Assembly (NCBI GenBank): GCA_964557575.1
Contig: CAZLBC010000054.1
Coordinates: forward strand, 1 to 30,974
Source of the DNA: CAZLBC01 sp964557575
GTDB lineage: Bacteria > Planctomycetota > Phycisphaerae > SM23-33
Length of the DNA: 30,974 nucleotides
Reading direction: 5' to 3'
The translations under genes and the position numbers were made by a program. This document shows positions 1 to 8,204 of this stretch, piece after piece. A model generated the notes under the pieces. The model was not told where the DNA came from. It worked only from the letters and a program-made list of their open reading frames with translations, and did no database searches. Each line of letters begins with the position of its first letter. Positions within the stretch are counted from its first letter, which is position 1.

Positions 1-165
1 CGATGTATCCCGGAACATCATATTGTTCATCGTTTTAGTTCAATTTCGAGGGTTTCGGCATGTCACAAAGCATCATATTATTAATTGTTGTGCACAAGGC
101 AAATCTCATCGCCTGCTTTTAAAAAACCGGCTGTCTCTCCAATCGCGTCGCCGCTTGATGCAGCT

Positions 166-226
166 CTATGGAAGCGGCTCCGTGCCCTCGTCCAGTAACG
201 ATGGAGACCATGTACGATATAGACGG
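166..226 (-). pseudogene. Fic-protein C-terminal tail remnant (duplicated gene end)
   Basis: Reading the minus strand into the TAG at 166-168 gives a tail ending LLDEGTEPLP. The intact Fic gene just to the right ends ILDEGTEPLP with its TAG at 261-263. The two ends lie 95 bases apart and share a nearly identical 3' stretch; further upstream the remnant resembles the Fic tail only loosely (RLY against RIY) and then loses similarity. I infer the relic of a second Fic gene end, left by partial duplication or recombination. Bases 1-165 hold nothing else I recognise. Confidence 0.5.
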
Positions 227-260
227 CAACAACTGCCACCATCCGTCTCTGGCTGCAGGT

Positions 261-1424
261 CTATGGAAGCGGCTCAGTACCTTCGTCAAGTATCTTGACA
301 TACGGGTCATAGGCGTAGATACGGTCACGCTGCTTGCCCGTGATCTCGCGGACGAGCCCGAGTCCCTCGAGAATCTCTACTGCGCTTCGAACAGTCGGTG
401 CTGTCAGGTTGAGGTGACTGGTCGCGTTGGGAATGGTCGTGATCGGGTGTCGTCGCAGCAGATCCGGAACGCGATGGGCAGAACCTGCCTTCCTCCCCAT
501 TTCCTCGACGGTGGCGCGGTTATCATCGAAGAGTTTCAGAATTTGTACAGCCGTGTCAGCAGCCTGTCGGGCGGTTTGCTCCACGCCCTCCAGGAAGAAT
601 CGCAGCCAGTCGAGCCAATCACCGTTGAGGCGTACGGCGTCGAGACGGTCGTAGTATTCCCGGCGATGCTGCTTGAAAAACAGGCTCAGGTAGAGCAGTG
701 GTTGAACCAGTGCCCCCTCGGCACAGAGGATCAGCGTGATCAGCAACCGGCCAAGCCGGCCGTTGCCGTCAAGGAACGGGTGGATGGTCTTGAACTGCAC
801 ATGGGCCAGCGCGGCCTTAATGAGCACCGGTGTGCGATGCGGTTGATCACGCAGGAACTTCTCCAGGTTTCCCATGCAGTCGACCACGCGGTCCGGAGGC
901 GGCGGGACGAACCCGGCGTTGCCCGGCCGAGTGCCGCCCGGCGAGTTCCGGCTGCGCCGGAACGCGCCGGGTGTCTTGTCACTGCCGCGCCCTTTGGACA
1001 GCAGCACCTCGTGCATTTCACGCATCAGGCGAAGCGACAGCGGGAAGCTCTCTTCGCGCAACCGCTTGAGGCCGTGGTTCATGGCCGCGACGTAGTTGCT
1101 GACCTCCTGGATATCATCAAATGGCACGCCGGGGGCCAGTTCCTCCTCGTGCAGAAGCAGGTCCGCGAACGACGACTGCGTGCCCTCGATTTGCGAAGAC
1201 AACACCGCCTCCTTGCGGACGTAGAAGTAGAGGAACAGCGAAACATCTGACAAGACGGTCGCCACGCCATCCAGGCGGCCCAGCGCGCGGTTGGCTCTTT
1301 CAACCAGATCGTGGTCCAGGTCGGTCAACTCGATGGGCGGGTCGGGCGGCAAGGGGTTCGGCACGAAGGCCTTGAATGACTCGTCGGCGGTGGAGGTGGC
1401 GACGTACGTTCCGGTCGCTTTCAT
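261..1424 (-). CDS. Fic domain protein (class II, N-terminal autoinhibitory motif, C-terminal winged helix)
   Basis: A 387-residue Fic protein. The core motif HPFLDGNGR lies at residues 215-223; in this family its His deprotonates a target hydroxyl while the DGNGR loop holds ATP, giving AMPylation of a protein target. An N-terminal Fic_N region carries S76-S-Q-I-E80-G81, matching the (S/T)xxxE(G/N) inhibitory motif of class II Fic proteins, whose Glu blocks productive ATP binding. The last ~80 residues look like a winged helix-turn-helix, common in this group and suggesting DNA binding. The ATG is preceded by AAGGA at 8 bases. The gene stands alone on the minus strand, with repeated octamers upstream that could serve autoregulation. 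The target is unknown. Confidence 0.93.
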   Translation of the reverse strand: MKATGTYVATSTADESFKAFVPNPLPPDPPIELTDLDHDLVERANRALGRLDGVATVLSDVSLFLYFYVRKEAVLSSQIEGTQSSFADLLLHEEELAPGVPFDDIQEVSNYVAAMNHGLKRLREESFPLSLRLMREMHEVLLSKGRGSDKTPGAFRRSRNSPGGTRPGNAGFVPPPPDRVVDCMGNLEKFLRDQPHRTPVLIKAALAHVQFKTIHPFLDGNGRLGRLLITLILCAEGALVQPLLYLSLFFKQHRREYYDRLDAVRLNGDWLDWLRFFLEGVEQTARQAADTAVQILKLFDDNRATVEEMGRKAGSAHRVPDLLRRHPITTIPNATSHLNLTAPTVRSAVEILEGLGLVREITGKQRDRIYAYDPYVKILDEGTEPLP

Positions 1425-1449
1425 GGCGGTGGTCCTTGAGAAAGCCCGC

Positions 1450-1498
1450 TTTCTTAGCAGGCGGCACTAAGAAAATATGCACCACTTAACTTTCTTAG
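1450..1498 (-). promoter_or_regulatory. Candidate fic operator: inverted repeat plus third copy
   Basis: TTTCTTAG at 1450-1457 and its exact reverse complement CTAAGAAA at 1467-1474 form an inverted repeat with a 9-base spacer. A third copy, TTTCTTAG, lies at 1491-1498. All sit within 75 bases upstream of the Fic start, with an AT-rich stretch between the second and third copies that could hold the promoter. Since the Fic protein ends in a probable winged helix, autoregulation is plausible but inferred. Confidence 0.45.
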
Positions 1499-1721
1499 CC
1501 AACCCCGCTATGAAAGTTCGCTTTCCCGGCGACCGCCACCGGCACTGTTTTGAGATTGCCCCTTAATCAACGCAATTCGATCACTTAAAGTATTAATTTA
1601 CATAGGGTTATATCTTCTCTTTGCTCTGCGTGACCATAGCCTATTCGCGACGGAGAAAACAATCAAGTGTGTTATTATCGAATTCGGCCAATATCGAAAA
1701 TGAGAAGCTTGTTTATTTGCG
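1499..1721. other. AT-rich intergenic stretch
   Basis: This separates the fic upstream region from the lyase remnant. It is clearly more AT-rich than its surroundings. I see no gene, no RNA and no repeat in it. Confidence 0.4.
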
Positions 1722-2248
1722 GGGGTGAAAGCAGGTCCGGCGGAACGAGTCAACGGATATACGCCGACGACCAGGCGGGTATCCTGGCCGACTTCTAGCG
1801 CTCCGAGATCTACTACGACGCCGCGGTGCCGGGGCCGCAGATGGTCATCCGCCACGAGGGCCACGCGCCCCGCGCGATCCTCGTCGGCGTCGACGGGACG
1901 GTGATCAGGACGCCGGCGCTGAACGCCTCGCCGAACAACACGGGCATGGAGACGTTCCGGTGGAACGGGCACGGGGAGCCGGCGGTCGTGTACAACGGCG
2001 GCGTCCTGTGGCGGGAGGGCTGCCGGAAACCGGTGACACTGCCCGGCCTGCCCCCGCCGACGGGCAGCCCCCGGCAGGGATGGTATCACTGCATCCCGGC
2101 GGACGTCTGCGGGGACCGGCGGGAAGAGGTGATCGTGTACAACCCGTGGGATACGCGGGTATTCATCTACACGCCGCACCCGGCCACCGGAGACTGCGCC
2201 GGGTACCGCGCGGGGCCCCGGCAGTACAACGCCCGGCTGATGGACTGA
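1722..2248 (+). pseudogene. Rhamnogalacturonan-lyase-like C-terminal fragment with in-frame stop
   Basis: The open part starts at a GTG at 1826 and runs 140 residues to TGA 2246-2248. Its end, with GDRREEVIVYNPWDT, then RVFIYTP and finally RQYNARLMD, resembles the C-terminal part of secreted rhamnogalacturonan lyases of the PL11 type (beta-propeller with FG-GAP-like repeats). The same frame continues upstream past a TAG at 1796-1798 with protein-like sequence (RIYADDQAGILADF, stop, RSEIYYDAAV), so the gene has lost its 5' half and carries a nonsense codon. There is no Shine-Dalgarno before the GTG. It converges on the lipoprotein gene with 13 bases between. The family call is from memory of conserved patterns; a related unnamed propeller family remains possible. 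Confidence 0.55.
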
Positions 2249-2261
2249 GCGGCGGGGAGGG

Positions 2262-3395
2262 CTACTTCTTCAGACCCGCCTCGACGGCCCCCTGCAGATC
2301 CATGCGGTTGGTGCCGTCGACCCCGACGCTCACGAGGTGCAGGTTCAGCCCCTTGGTGCCGTACGAGGCGTGGTTCGCGAGGTAGACAACGGTGTTTGTA
2401 TCGTACCAGGTGGGGTATATCTTGACGCTTCCCGGCCCGCTGCCGGTAGACTGGGCGGCGTCTTTCGCGATCACCGCGGACTTCTCGAACGCCGCGTCCC
2501 AGACGCTGAGCGTCAGGTTGTTGTTCTTCTTGGTGCCGACGAGTAGCTTCGAACCGTCGGGAGAAAACAGGGCGTACACGGGCTCATCGACGACCGCACG
2601 GACGGCGCCGGTCTTGATATCCAGGCAGAAGAGCTTGCTCTCCTTGCTGCCCTTGTCATCCTGCTTCGGCAGCGCGCCCCCCTTCCCGGCGGCCGCGACG
2701 GCGGTAAAGACGGCGGCATCGCCCTTCGGCGAGAGATCGAAGAAGACGTCCTGGCCGCCCCTGACGACGGCGAGCGGCTCGGCCGTGACGCCGGCCGGAT
2801 CCATTCTCGCAATCGTGCCCGAATAGAGGTTGTTCTCGCCCTTCGCGGCGATCTGGAACGTCAGGATCGATTTGGAATCGCCGAACCAGCGGACGAGGCT
2901 GCTGACGTTGCCGGCGACCGTTTTCGCGTTACCGCCGGCGACGTCGATCACGATCAACTCGGGCATGTTCTGGTCGATGGGCGGCTTCTTTTTGTCGGCG
3001 ATGCGGGTCACCGCCACGTGCGTGCCGTCCGGGCTCCACCGGGCGTACGCCAGGTTCGATTTGCGGAGTATCTCCCGGGGCTTTTTGCCGGGAGCGACGA
3101 TCTGCGCGGAAAAGGCGTTGCCCATGCTGAACCCGCCGGACCCGGCGGCGGTCTCGCCGACGGCGAGGAACGTCTTGCCGTCGGGGGCGAACAGGGCCAT
3201 GGCCGGTTTCATCGATTCGGGGGCGTAGACGATTTCGACCGCTCCCTTCCCCGGATCGAAACGGCAGAAACCCTCCTGCCGCGGAATCAGAATTGTGCCG
3301 TCATCCGAGACGCTCAACTCGATCGGCAGGCACCCGGACAGCAGAACGGAAATAAGCGTAAGCAGCAGCGTAAATGTCCCTGTCAGCTTCTTCAT
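2262..3395 (-). CDS. Lipoprotein with TolB/WD40-like beta-propeller repeats
   Basis: A 377-residue exported lipoprotein. I chose the ATG at 3393-3395 because GGAGG lies 7-8 bases upstream; a longer frame to 3434 lacks such a site. The N-terminus is a type II signal peptide with lipobox LLSGC (Cys22). The rest contains repeats of the PD40/TolB type: APDGKTFLAVG, WSPDGTHVAVTR, SPKGDAAVFTA and SPDGSKLLVGT, as expected for a six-bladed propeller. Such proteins usually act in protein-protein contacts in the cell envelope; no catalytic motif is visible. A perfect TATAAT lies upstream. It faces away from the small lipoprotein gene across a divergent promoter region. Confidence 0.8.
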   Translation of the reverse strand: MKKLTGTFTLLLTLISVLLSGCLPIELSVSDDGTILIPRQEGFCRFDPGKGAVEIVYAPESMKPAMALFAPDGKTFLAVGETAAGSGGFSMGNAFSAQIVAPGKKPREILRKSNLAYARWSPDGTHVAVTRIADKKKPPIDQNMPELIVIDVAGGNAKTVAGNVSSLVRWFGDSKSILTFQIAAKGENNLYSGTIARMDPAGVTAEPLAVVRGGQDVFFDLSPKGDAAVFTAVAAAGKGGALPKQDDKGSKESKLFCLDIKTGAVRAVVDEPVYALFSPDGSKLLVGTKKNNNLTLSVWDAAFEKSAVIAKDAAQSTGSGPGSVKIYPTWYDTNTVVYLANHASYGTKGLNLHLVSVGVDGTNRMDLQGAVEAGLKK

Positions 3396-3442
3396 GACGG
3401 CTCCTCCACGTAAAAGATTCCTGTATATGCCCATGCGGAGCG

Positions 3443-3471
3443 ATTATAGCGGCGGCACCGATGGAAAGGAA
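3443..3471 (-). promoter_or_regulatory. Promoter for propeller lipoprotein gene
   Basis: On the minus strand a perfect TATAAT (3448-3443) is preceded, after 17 bases, by TTCCTT (3471-3466), a weak -35. This predicts a leader of roughly 40 bases before the ATG at 3395. Confidence 0.5.
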
Positions 3472-3522
3472 CGTGTTTTCGACAATTTTAGCGCTCGCGT
3501 GTTTTCACGGCGTTTCAGGCGT

Positions 3523-3528
3523 TACAAT
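3523..3528 (+). promoter_or_regulatory. Possible -10 box with very short leader
   Basis: TACAAT ends only 11 bases before the ATG at 3540, and there is no Shine-Dalgarno. If used, the mRNA would be almost leaderless. No convincing -35 is seen. Confidence 0.3.
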
Positions 3529-3539
3529 AGCGGCACACC

Positions 3540-4064
3540 ATGCGCCTGATCATACAACACGGTGTGTACGCGGTCGCGGTATCGGCGGCGGTCCTCTGCG
3601 GTACCGGCTGTTCGGAAGAGCGTACCGAAAAACAGGGGCCGGCACGAAAGACCATCCCGGCGACGTACCGGTACACGTACACGTTCAGCGACCGGGGCTG
3701 CGACCTGGATTTTTACGTCGATTACTCACGCGACGCGCCGGGCGGCCCGGCGTCCCGGCCGGCGTCGCGTCCGGGCGGTTTTTCCGGCGAACTGGCGGGC
3801 CGGTTCAACAGTCTCACCCGGTTCGAAATGAGGCAGACCATTCGGGAGGAAGACACGCTGACCTTCGTCGTCGACGTGATCCAGGTGGTCTCGACGTTCC
3901 TGGAGCCGCGGCGGGCGCGGGTGTTCTACACCGGGCACGTCGCGCAGCCGGATATCAAGAGGATTCACCTGCGGTTCAGATCGTTCGAGCGATTCCTGGA
4001 CAATCCCCCGACGCGGTCGAAGCGGTTGTGCGAGGACGTGACTGTCGAGGAACTCACCCCCTGA
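3540..4064 (+). CDS. Hypothetical exported protein, probable lipoprotein
   Basis: A 174-residue protein with a hydrophobic N-terminus ending GTGC around residue 24, an imperfect lipobox, so lipidation is likely but not certain. A short Pro/Ala/Ser/Arg-rich linker (PASRPASRP) in the middle is typical of planctomycete exported proteins. The rest is a mix of short strands with no catalytic motif and no family I recognise. The gene is the only plus-strand gene between 2.3 and 7.3 kb and ends 11 bases before the converging ABC ATPase stop. The start is preceded by TACAAT but no ribosome binding site. Confidence 0.6.
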   Translation: MRLIIQHGVYAVAVSAAVLCGTGCSEERTEKQGPARKTIPATYRYTYTFSDRGCDLDFYVDYSRDAPGGPASRPASRPGGFSGELAGRFNSLTRFEMRQTIREEDTLTFVVDVIQVVSTFLEPRRARVFYTGHVAQPDIKRIHLRFRSFERFLDNPPTRSKRLCEDVTVEELTP

Positions 4065-4075
4065 GGATAATCGGG

Positions 4076-4735
4076 CTACGACTGTATCCGGCCGTCTGCC
4101 ATCAAAACAACCCGCGTGGCGTAGTCGTCCATGGCCGCGTCGTGCGTCACGACCATCACCGCCCGGCCCTCGTCCGCCAGCGACCGGAGTTTCTCCATGA
4201 CCACCCGGCCGTTCTCGCCGTCGAGGTTGCCGGTCGGCTCGTCGGCGATGACCAGCCCCGGGTCGTTGAGCAGGGCCCTGGCCAGGGCGGTCCGCTGGCG
4301 CTCCCCGGTGCTGATCTCGGAGGGAAGGTGCTCGGCCCGGTCCGCCATGCCGATGTTCGCGAGGAGCGCATCGGCCCGCTGTTCCGCCCCGTCGACACCG
4401 ACGCCGGTCAGAGTGGGCGCCAGGACGTTTTCGCGTACCGTGAGGTAGGGAACGAGGTAAAACTGCTGAAAGACAAATCCCACGGACGCGGCCCGCAGGA
4501 CCGCCCGCCGGGCCGGCGTGAGTTCGTACGGCCGCCGGCCGGCGATCTCGACCGCTCCCGACGTGGGGGACAGCAGCCCGCCCGCCGCGAGCAGCAGCGT
4601 GGTCTTGCCGCACCCGCTCGGGCCGCGAACGACCACCATCTCCCCCGGCTCGACGTTCAGGGAGACCGTGTCGAGAGCCGTTATTTTCTCGGCCTTCGTC
4701 GTGTATGCCTTGGTGACATTATCGAGTTTCAGCAT
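4076..4735 (-). CDS. ABC transporter ATP-binding protein, LolD/MacB type
   Basis: A 219-residue ATPase with all expected motifs: Walker A GPSGCGKTT near residue 38, Q-loop (FVFQQFY), signature STGERQR (a variant of LSGGQ, as in LolD/MacB relatives), Walker B LVIADEP followed by TGNLDG, and the switch His in VVTHD. This subfamily pairs with FtsX-fold permeases in mechanotransmission or lipoprotein extraction rather than classical import. The ATG has AGAAGG 7 bases upstream. It lies 37 bases after the permease gene on the same strand and is the last gene of the apparent operon. Confidence 0.92.
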   Translation of the reverse strand: MLKLDNVTKAYTTKAEKITALDTVSLNVEPGEMVVVRGPSGCGKTTLLLAAGGLLSPTSGAVEIAGRRPYELTPARRAVLRAASVGFVFQQFYLVPYLTVRENVLAPTLTGVGVDGAEQRADALLANIGMADRAEHLPSEISTGERQRTALARALLNDPGLVIADEPTGNLDGENGRVVMEKLRSLADEGRAVMVVTHDAAMDDYATRVVLMADGRIQS

Positions 4736-4772
4736 GCGAACACCTTCTTCGTGTCGTTTTTACGGGGCATGG

Positions 4773-6101
4773 TCATCCCTCCCCCTCCCTGAGCACGTCC
4801 GCGGGATCCATCAGGGTCGCCAGGTACGCCGAGGGCCATCCCGCCACGATGGAAATCAGCGGGGCGGCGGCCAGGCACACGACCAGAAGCACCGGGTTTG
4901 GCTCGGGGGCGGGGACGTCCACCACCGAGGCCCGGACGATCCCGAACAGCCAGCCGCCGGCGATCCCGATGACCGAACCGAGCGTGCCGGCGACGAACGC
5001 CCGCGACAGGATCAGGTATATGATCTTGCCGCCGCCGACGCCGAAGGCCCGCAGGATGCCGATCTCGCCGCGCCGCCGCCGGACGTTGTCCCACGTCAGC
5101 AGGCCCAGCCAGGCCGCCGCGATGACCGCGACCAGCGGCACCAGCACCGAACTGAACGCGGCCCGCTCGGCCCGGAGATCCCCGCGGCTCCTGAGCCACT
5201 CGCCCCGCTGGTTGTCGCGCATCTGCTCCTGCCGCTCGAGGGCGGCCTTCGCCTCGAGGGCGGCCTGTCGACGGGAATTCGCGCGAACGAGTTTCTTCGA
5301 CTTGTACTCCTTGACGCTGATCCCCGGCAGGACCTCCCTGAGCTGGGAGGCCAACTGCCCGAGAGTCATCGTGTGGCACTCGCAGTTGATGCACTTGATG
5401 CCGGTGATCTTGCCTTCCAGGCCGAGTATCTCCTGGGCGTCGTCGAGGGGAATCCAGATGCTCTCGTCCGCCGTGTAGGTATGGCTGGGACGGCACCGGG
5501 CGACGGTGAACGTCTTGCCGCCGATTTCGATCTCGTCGCCCTCCGTGAGTCCCGCCCCCTTCCAGATCTCCCAGCCGAGCGTGGCGGTGCCGGGTTTGAC
5601 CCGCTGGAACATGGGCGTCTGCTGTGTGGGATTCTTTATGTAGATATCGCCCATGGTGCCCACGAGCGTCACCCAGCGACCCCCCTCCTTCCAGCGGTAC
5701 TTCTTTTGAAGGAAGGGGACGAGGTGGTTGATGGTGATCAACCCGGCCTCACGAAGTTTTGTGGCATAGTTCTCGGGCAGGTAGTGCATCTCCGCGTCGG
5801 GGGTCGAGAGTTTCTGCTTTTCGTCGAGCAGCAGGAGGTTGAACCCCAGATTCAGCATCTCGCGGCGGACGAAGTCATTGTACTCGGTCCACGCCTCTTC
5901 GGTCTTCCGGCGGTAGTGGCCCATGAGTTTTTCGGTCCGCCGGTCGAAATCGTCCATTTTTGCGACCGTCGTCTTGTCGAATGAATCGAGGAGCAGTACG
6001 GTTCCCACGGCAACTGCAACCGCCGCGGCGACGGAAACAACACCGATCGAAAAAGCGACGAACCGGTGGCGAATCTCCCGGAAAAACATCCTGGAAGTCA
6101 T
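4773..6101 (-). CDS. FtsX-like ABC permease with MacB-type periplasmic domain
   Basis: A 442-residue permease with one N-terminal membrane segment (residues ~16-38), a ~270-residue extracytoplasmic region of the MacB_PCD kind, and three C-terminal segments (about 315-340, 365-395, 405-430) ending in a typical PADVLREGEG tail. The periplasmic part contains a Lys/Arg/Glu-rich, probably helical stretch near residues 265-310, possibly coiled. The start ATG follows the TGA of the preceding gene after one base, so translation is probably coupled. Together with the ATPase it should form a MacB/Lol-type complex. The substrate is not deducible. Confidence 0.88.
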   Translation of the reverse strand: MTSRMFFREIRHRFVAFSIGVVSVAAAVAVAVGTVLLLDSFDKTTVAKMDDFDRRTEKLMGHYRRKTEEAWTEYNDFVRREMLNLGFNLLLLDEKQKLSTPDAEMHYLPENYATKLREAGLITINHLVPFLQKKYRWKEGGRWVTLVGTMGDIYIKNPTQQTPMFQRVKPGTATLGWEIWKGAGLTEGDEIEIGGKTFTVARCRPSHTYTADESIWIPLDDAQEILGLEGKITGIKCINCECHTMTLGQLASQLREVLPGISVKEYKSKKLVRANSRRQAALEAKAALERQEQMRDNQRGEWLRSRGDLRAERAAFSSVLVPLVAVIAAAWLGLLTWDNVRRRRGEIGILRAFGVGGGKIIYLILSRAFVAGTLGSVIGIAGGWLFGIVRASVVDVPAPEPNPVLLVVCLAAAPLISIVAGWPSAYLATLMDPADVLREGEG

Positions 6102-6102
6102 A

Positions 6103-7323
6103 TCACGAATTCTCCTTGCCGGCCTTTCTCCGGATCACGAGCATCAGCAGGACAACCGCCGCGATCAGGGCGACGGCGGCCAGAATCGTGTTCCGGGCTA
6201 TCGCCGACGCGGCATCCTCGCCGTCCCCGCCGTCTCCGTCCGCCGCGGCCGTTTCACCGACAGGCGCCGGGCGGGTTTCCGGAGCGGCGGCGGGTTCGGT
6301 GTCGTCGACGTCGACCCACCGGCCGCCGTCGGCGGGACGGGTGGCCGGGCCCGAGGCCGGGCGGGTCTCGCCGAGCAGCGCGCCGGCGACCACCGGCAGG
6401 TCGATATCGGTGGCATACAGCGCGTCCTGGAGCTTCATCCAGTCGGCGTTCATGATGAGGTCCACGCCGGGGTTCATATACTTGATCTCGCAGGAACACG
6501 CCCCGGTCACCTGCATGGCCGCGATCCGGACGTTTTCCTCGTTGATCCCCTCACCGACGAGGGCGTAGAAGGTACGGCCCTTGCCGAACACCGGAAAGAC
6601 CACCGGCTCGTCGGCGTACTCCTTGTCGTTCAGGCCTTCCTCTGAATTCAGCAGGATGGCCTTCAGCACTTCCTCGCTGTCGCCCTGGCGCTTGAGGCGG
6701 AGTATCGAAAAGGCGATGGGCAGCTTCCAGGGTTCGGCGCCGTACTGCAGCGGCGGAATGATCTTTTCCCCGGGAAACTCTTTAAAAATTGACTCCAGGA
6801 CCTCGACGACGCGTGTGTCCTTCTTTTCGTTGCCCGATTCGAGTACCACCCAGATCACCGAGTGCTGGGCCATGATCCGCTCAAAGAGTTCCGTACGAAC
6901 GGGGGATGAAACGATCTTCTTCGCCCACGCCATCGTCACCGGCATATCGATGACCTCGGGCCCCAGCCCCCGCCGCCGGATGGCGGGATAATAGACGACC
7001 ATCCGCGGCAGCGTCTTGTCTTTACGCGCATCCCAGGCCTTCTGCGCGGCCTCGGGGACCTTTTCGCCGTCGAGATCGACGTCGCCGACCTGGATGTTGC
7101 ACATGCCGTCCGGCCATCCCGACTTCTTGAGGTACTCGACGACGTTCTTCTGCTCGTCGGTGAGCGGTCCGCGACGGTACACGATCACCGGAAACGGATC
7201 CGGCATCCACCGTTCCAGGGCATACCGGAATACCGGCGTCACGCAGGCCCCGGCGGGCCGCGGGGGAACCATCGCAGAAAAAAGTGCTGTCAAAAGCAGC
7301 AGGTAACGAAATCGAAGCTTCAT
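6103..7323 (-). CDS. Exported, C-terminally membrane-anchored protein of unknown function
   Basis: A 406-residue protein: signal peptide (residues 1-26, ending PAGA before a Cys), a long soluble domain, a low-complexity Pro/Ala/Thr/Arg linker (residues ~315-370, with TRPASGPATRPADG), one membrane segment (~377-397) and a short basic tail. A CSCE pair occurs near residue 275. I recognise no enzyme motif. It is the first gene of the operon, followed after one base by the FtsX-type permease, so it may be the extracytoplasmic partner or substrate-recognition protein of that transporter (inference). AAAGG lies 9 bases before the ATG. Confidence 0.75.
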   Translation of the reverse strand: MKLRFRYLLLLTALFSAMVPPRPAGACVTPVFRYALERWMPDPFPVIVYRRGPLTDEQKNVVEYLKKSGWPDGMCNIQVGDVDLDGEKVPEAAQKAWDARKDKTLPRMVVYYPAIRRRGLGPEVIDMPVTMAWAKKIVSSPVRTELFERIMAQHSVIWVVLESGNEKKDTRVVEVLESIFKEFPGEKIIPPLQYGAEPWKLPIAFSILRLKRQGDSEEVLKAILLNSEEGLNDKEYADEPVVFPVFGKGRTFYALVGEGINEENVRIAAMQVTGACSCEIKYMNPGVDLIMNADWMKLQDALYATDIDLPVVAGALLGETRPASGPATRPADGGRWVDVDDTEPAAAPETRPAPVGETAAADGDGGDGEDAASAIARNTILAAVALIAAVVLLMLVIRRKAGKENS

Positions 7324-7344
7324 AACACACGTCCTTTCAAGAGG

Positions 7345-7373
7345 ATTATAGTCACTGTTTCCCCGTCATTCCA
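7345..7373 (-). promoter_or_regulatory. Promoter of the three-gene ABC operon
   Basis: A perfect TATAAT on the minus strand (7350-7345) with a weak TGGAAT 17 bases upstream. It lies ~20 bases before the 7323 start and just left of the diverging pcm promoter. Confidence 0.5.
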
Positions 7374-7376
7374 GCC

Positions 7377-7405
7377 TTGTCGACGAAGAATTAAGGCACT
7401 ATCAT
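7377..7405 (+). promoter_or_regulatory. Promoter of pcm
   Basis: TTGTCG (7377-7382), 17 bases, TATCAT (7400-7405). Predicted transcription starts near 7412, upstream of both possible pcm starts. Confidence 0.5.
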
Positions 7406-7465
7406 CTATGTATCAAACGCATATCCCCACATAATGGTTCCGACTTTGCCGCGGCGCGCCGGGAA

Positions 7466-8080
7466 ATGGTCGAATCCCATATACGGGCGCGGGGCATCGG
7501 TGACGAGGCCGTGCTGCGGGCGATGGCGGCCGTCCCGCGGGAACTGTTCGTACCCGCATCCGAGCGGTCCCGGGCCTATGCCGACTGCCCGCTCTCCATC
7601 GGTTCCGGCCAGACCATATCCCAGCCGTATATTGTCGCCAGGATGCTCGAACTCCTGGACTGCGACCCCCGCTGCACGGTCCTCGACGTCGGGACGGGGA
7701 GCGGGTACCAGGCCGCGCTCCTCTCGCGTCTGGCGGAAACGGTCTTCGCCGTCGAACTGCTGGAAGAACTCGCCGAACGGACCGCTGTCGCGCTGCGAGA
7801 ACTCGGCTGCGAGAACGTCTCGCTGGTCGTCGCCGACGGTTCGCGGGGCCTGCCCGAACAGGCCCCCTTCGACCGGATCATCTGCGGGGCGGCCGCCCCG
7901 GACATCCCGCAGAGCTGGAAAGAGCAGCTCGCGGACGGCGGCAGGATCGTCGCGCCGGTGGGCGGTTCGTTCAGCCAGCAACTTATCGTCGTCACCAGGC
8001 GCGGGCAGACGTTCGAAACCGGCCGGGCCGACGCGGTCCGCTTCGTCCCCCTCCTCGGCGAAGAGGGCTTTTCGCCGTAG
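7466..8080 (+). CDS. pcm: Protein-L-isoaspartate O-methyltransferase
   Basis: A 204-residue SAM-dependent methyltransferase that marks isoaspartyl residues in aged proteins for repair. The family blocks are clear: AVPRELFVP, then GQTISQPYIVARM (the substrate loop) and motif I VLDVGTGSG at residues 72-80, ending in VRFVPL. The N-terminus is odd. The frame upstream of this ATG encodes DFAAARREM, the usual opening of bacterial Pcm proteins, but has no in-frame start. An ATG at 7434 would supply one if a single base were present in between. Either the gene starts at 7466 and is slightly short, or there is a one-base frameshift (real or sequencing error) between 7434 and 7465. It is a single gene with its own promoter. 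Confidence 0.9.
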   Translation: MVESHIRARGIGDEAVLRAMAAVPRELFVPASERSRAYADCPLSIGSGQTISQPYIVARMLELLDCDPRCTVLDVGTGSGYQAALLSRLAETVFAVELLEELAERTAVALRELGCENVSLVVADGSRGLPEQAPFDRIICGAAAPDIPQSWKEQLADGGRIVAPVGGSFSQQLIVVTRRGQTFETGRADAVRFVPLLGEEGFSP

Positions 8081-8127
8081 CCGCACTCCCGCGGCCGCCG
8101 ACGGGCCCCGGGAAGACACCATGCAAA

Positions 8128-8204
8128 CAACGAATTTCCCGCGCCACCCTGCCTTCCGAATAAGGTATCAACAACGGACCTCCCGCGCCTCCCTGCTTTC
8201 CGAA
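8128..8204. repeat. Imperfect 33-bp direct repeat (two copies)
   Basis: Copies at 8128-8160 and 8172-8204 differ at about 5 of 33 positions and repeat with a period of 44 bases. They begin CAACG and end TTCCGAA. They lie in the non-coding tail behind pcm. Function unknown. Confidence 0.6.
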
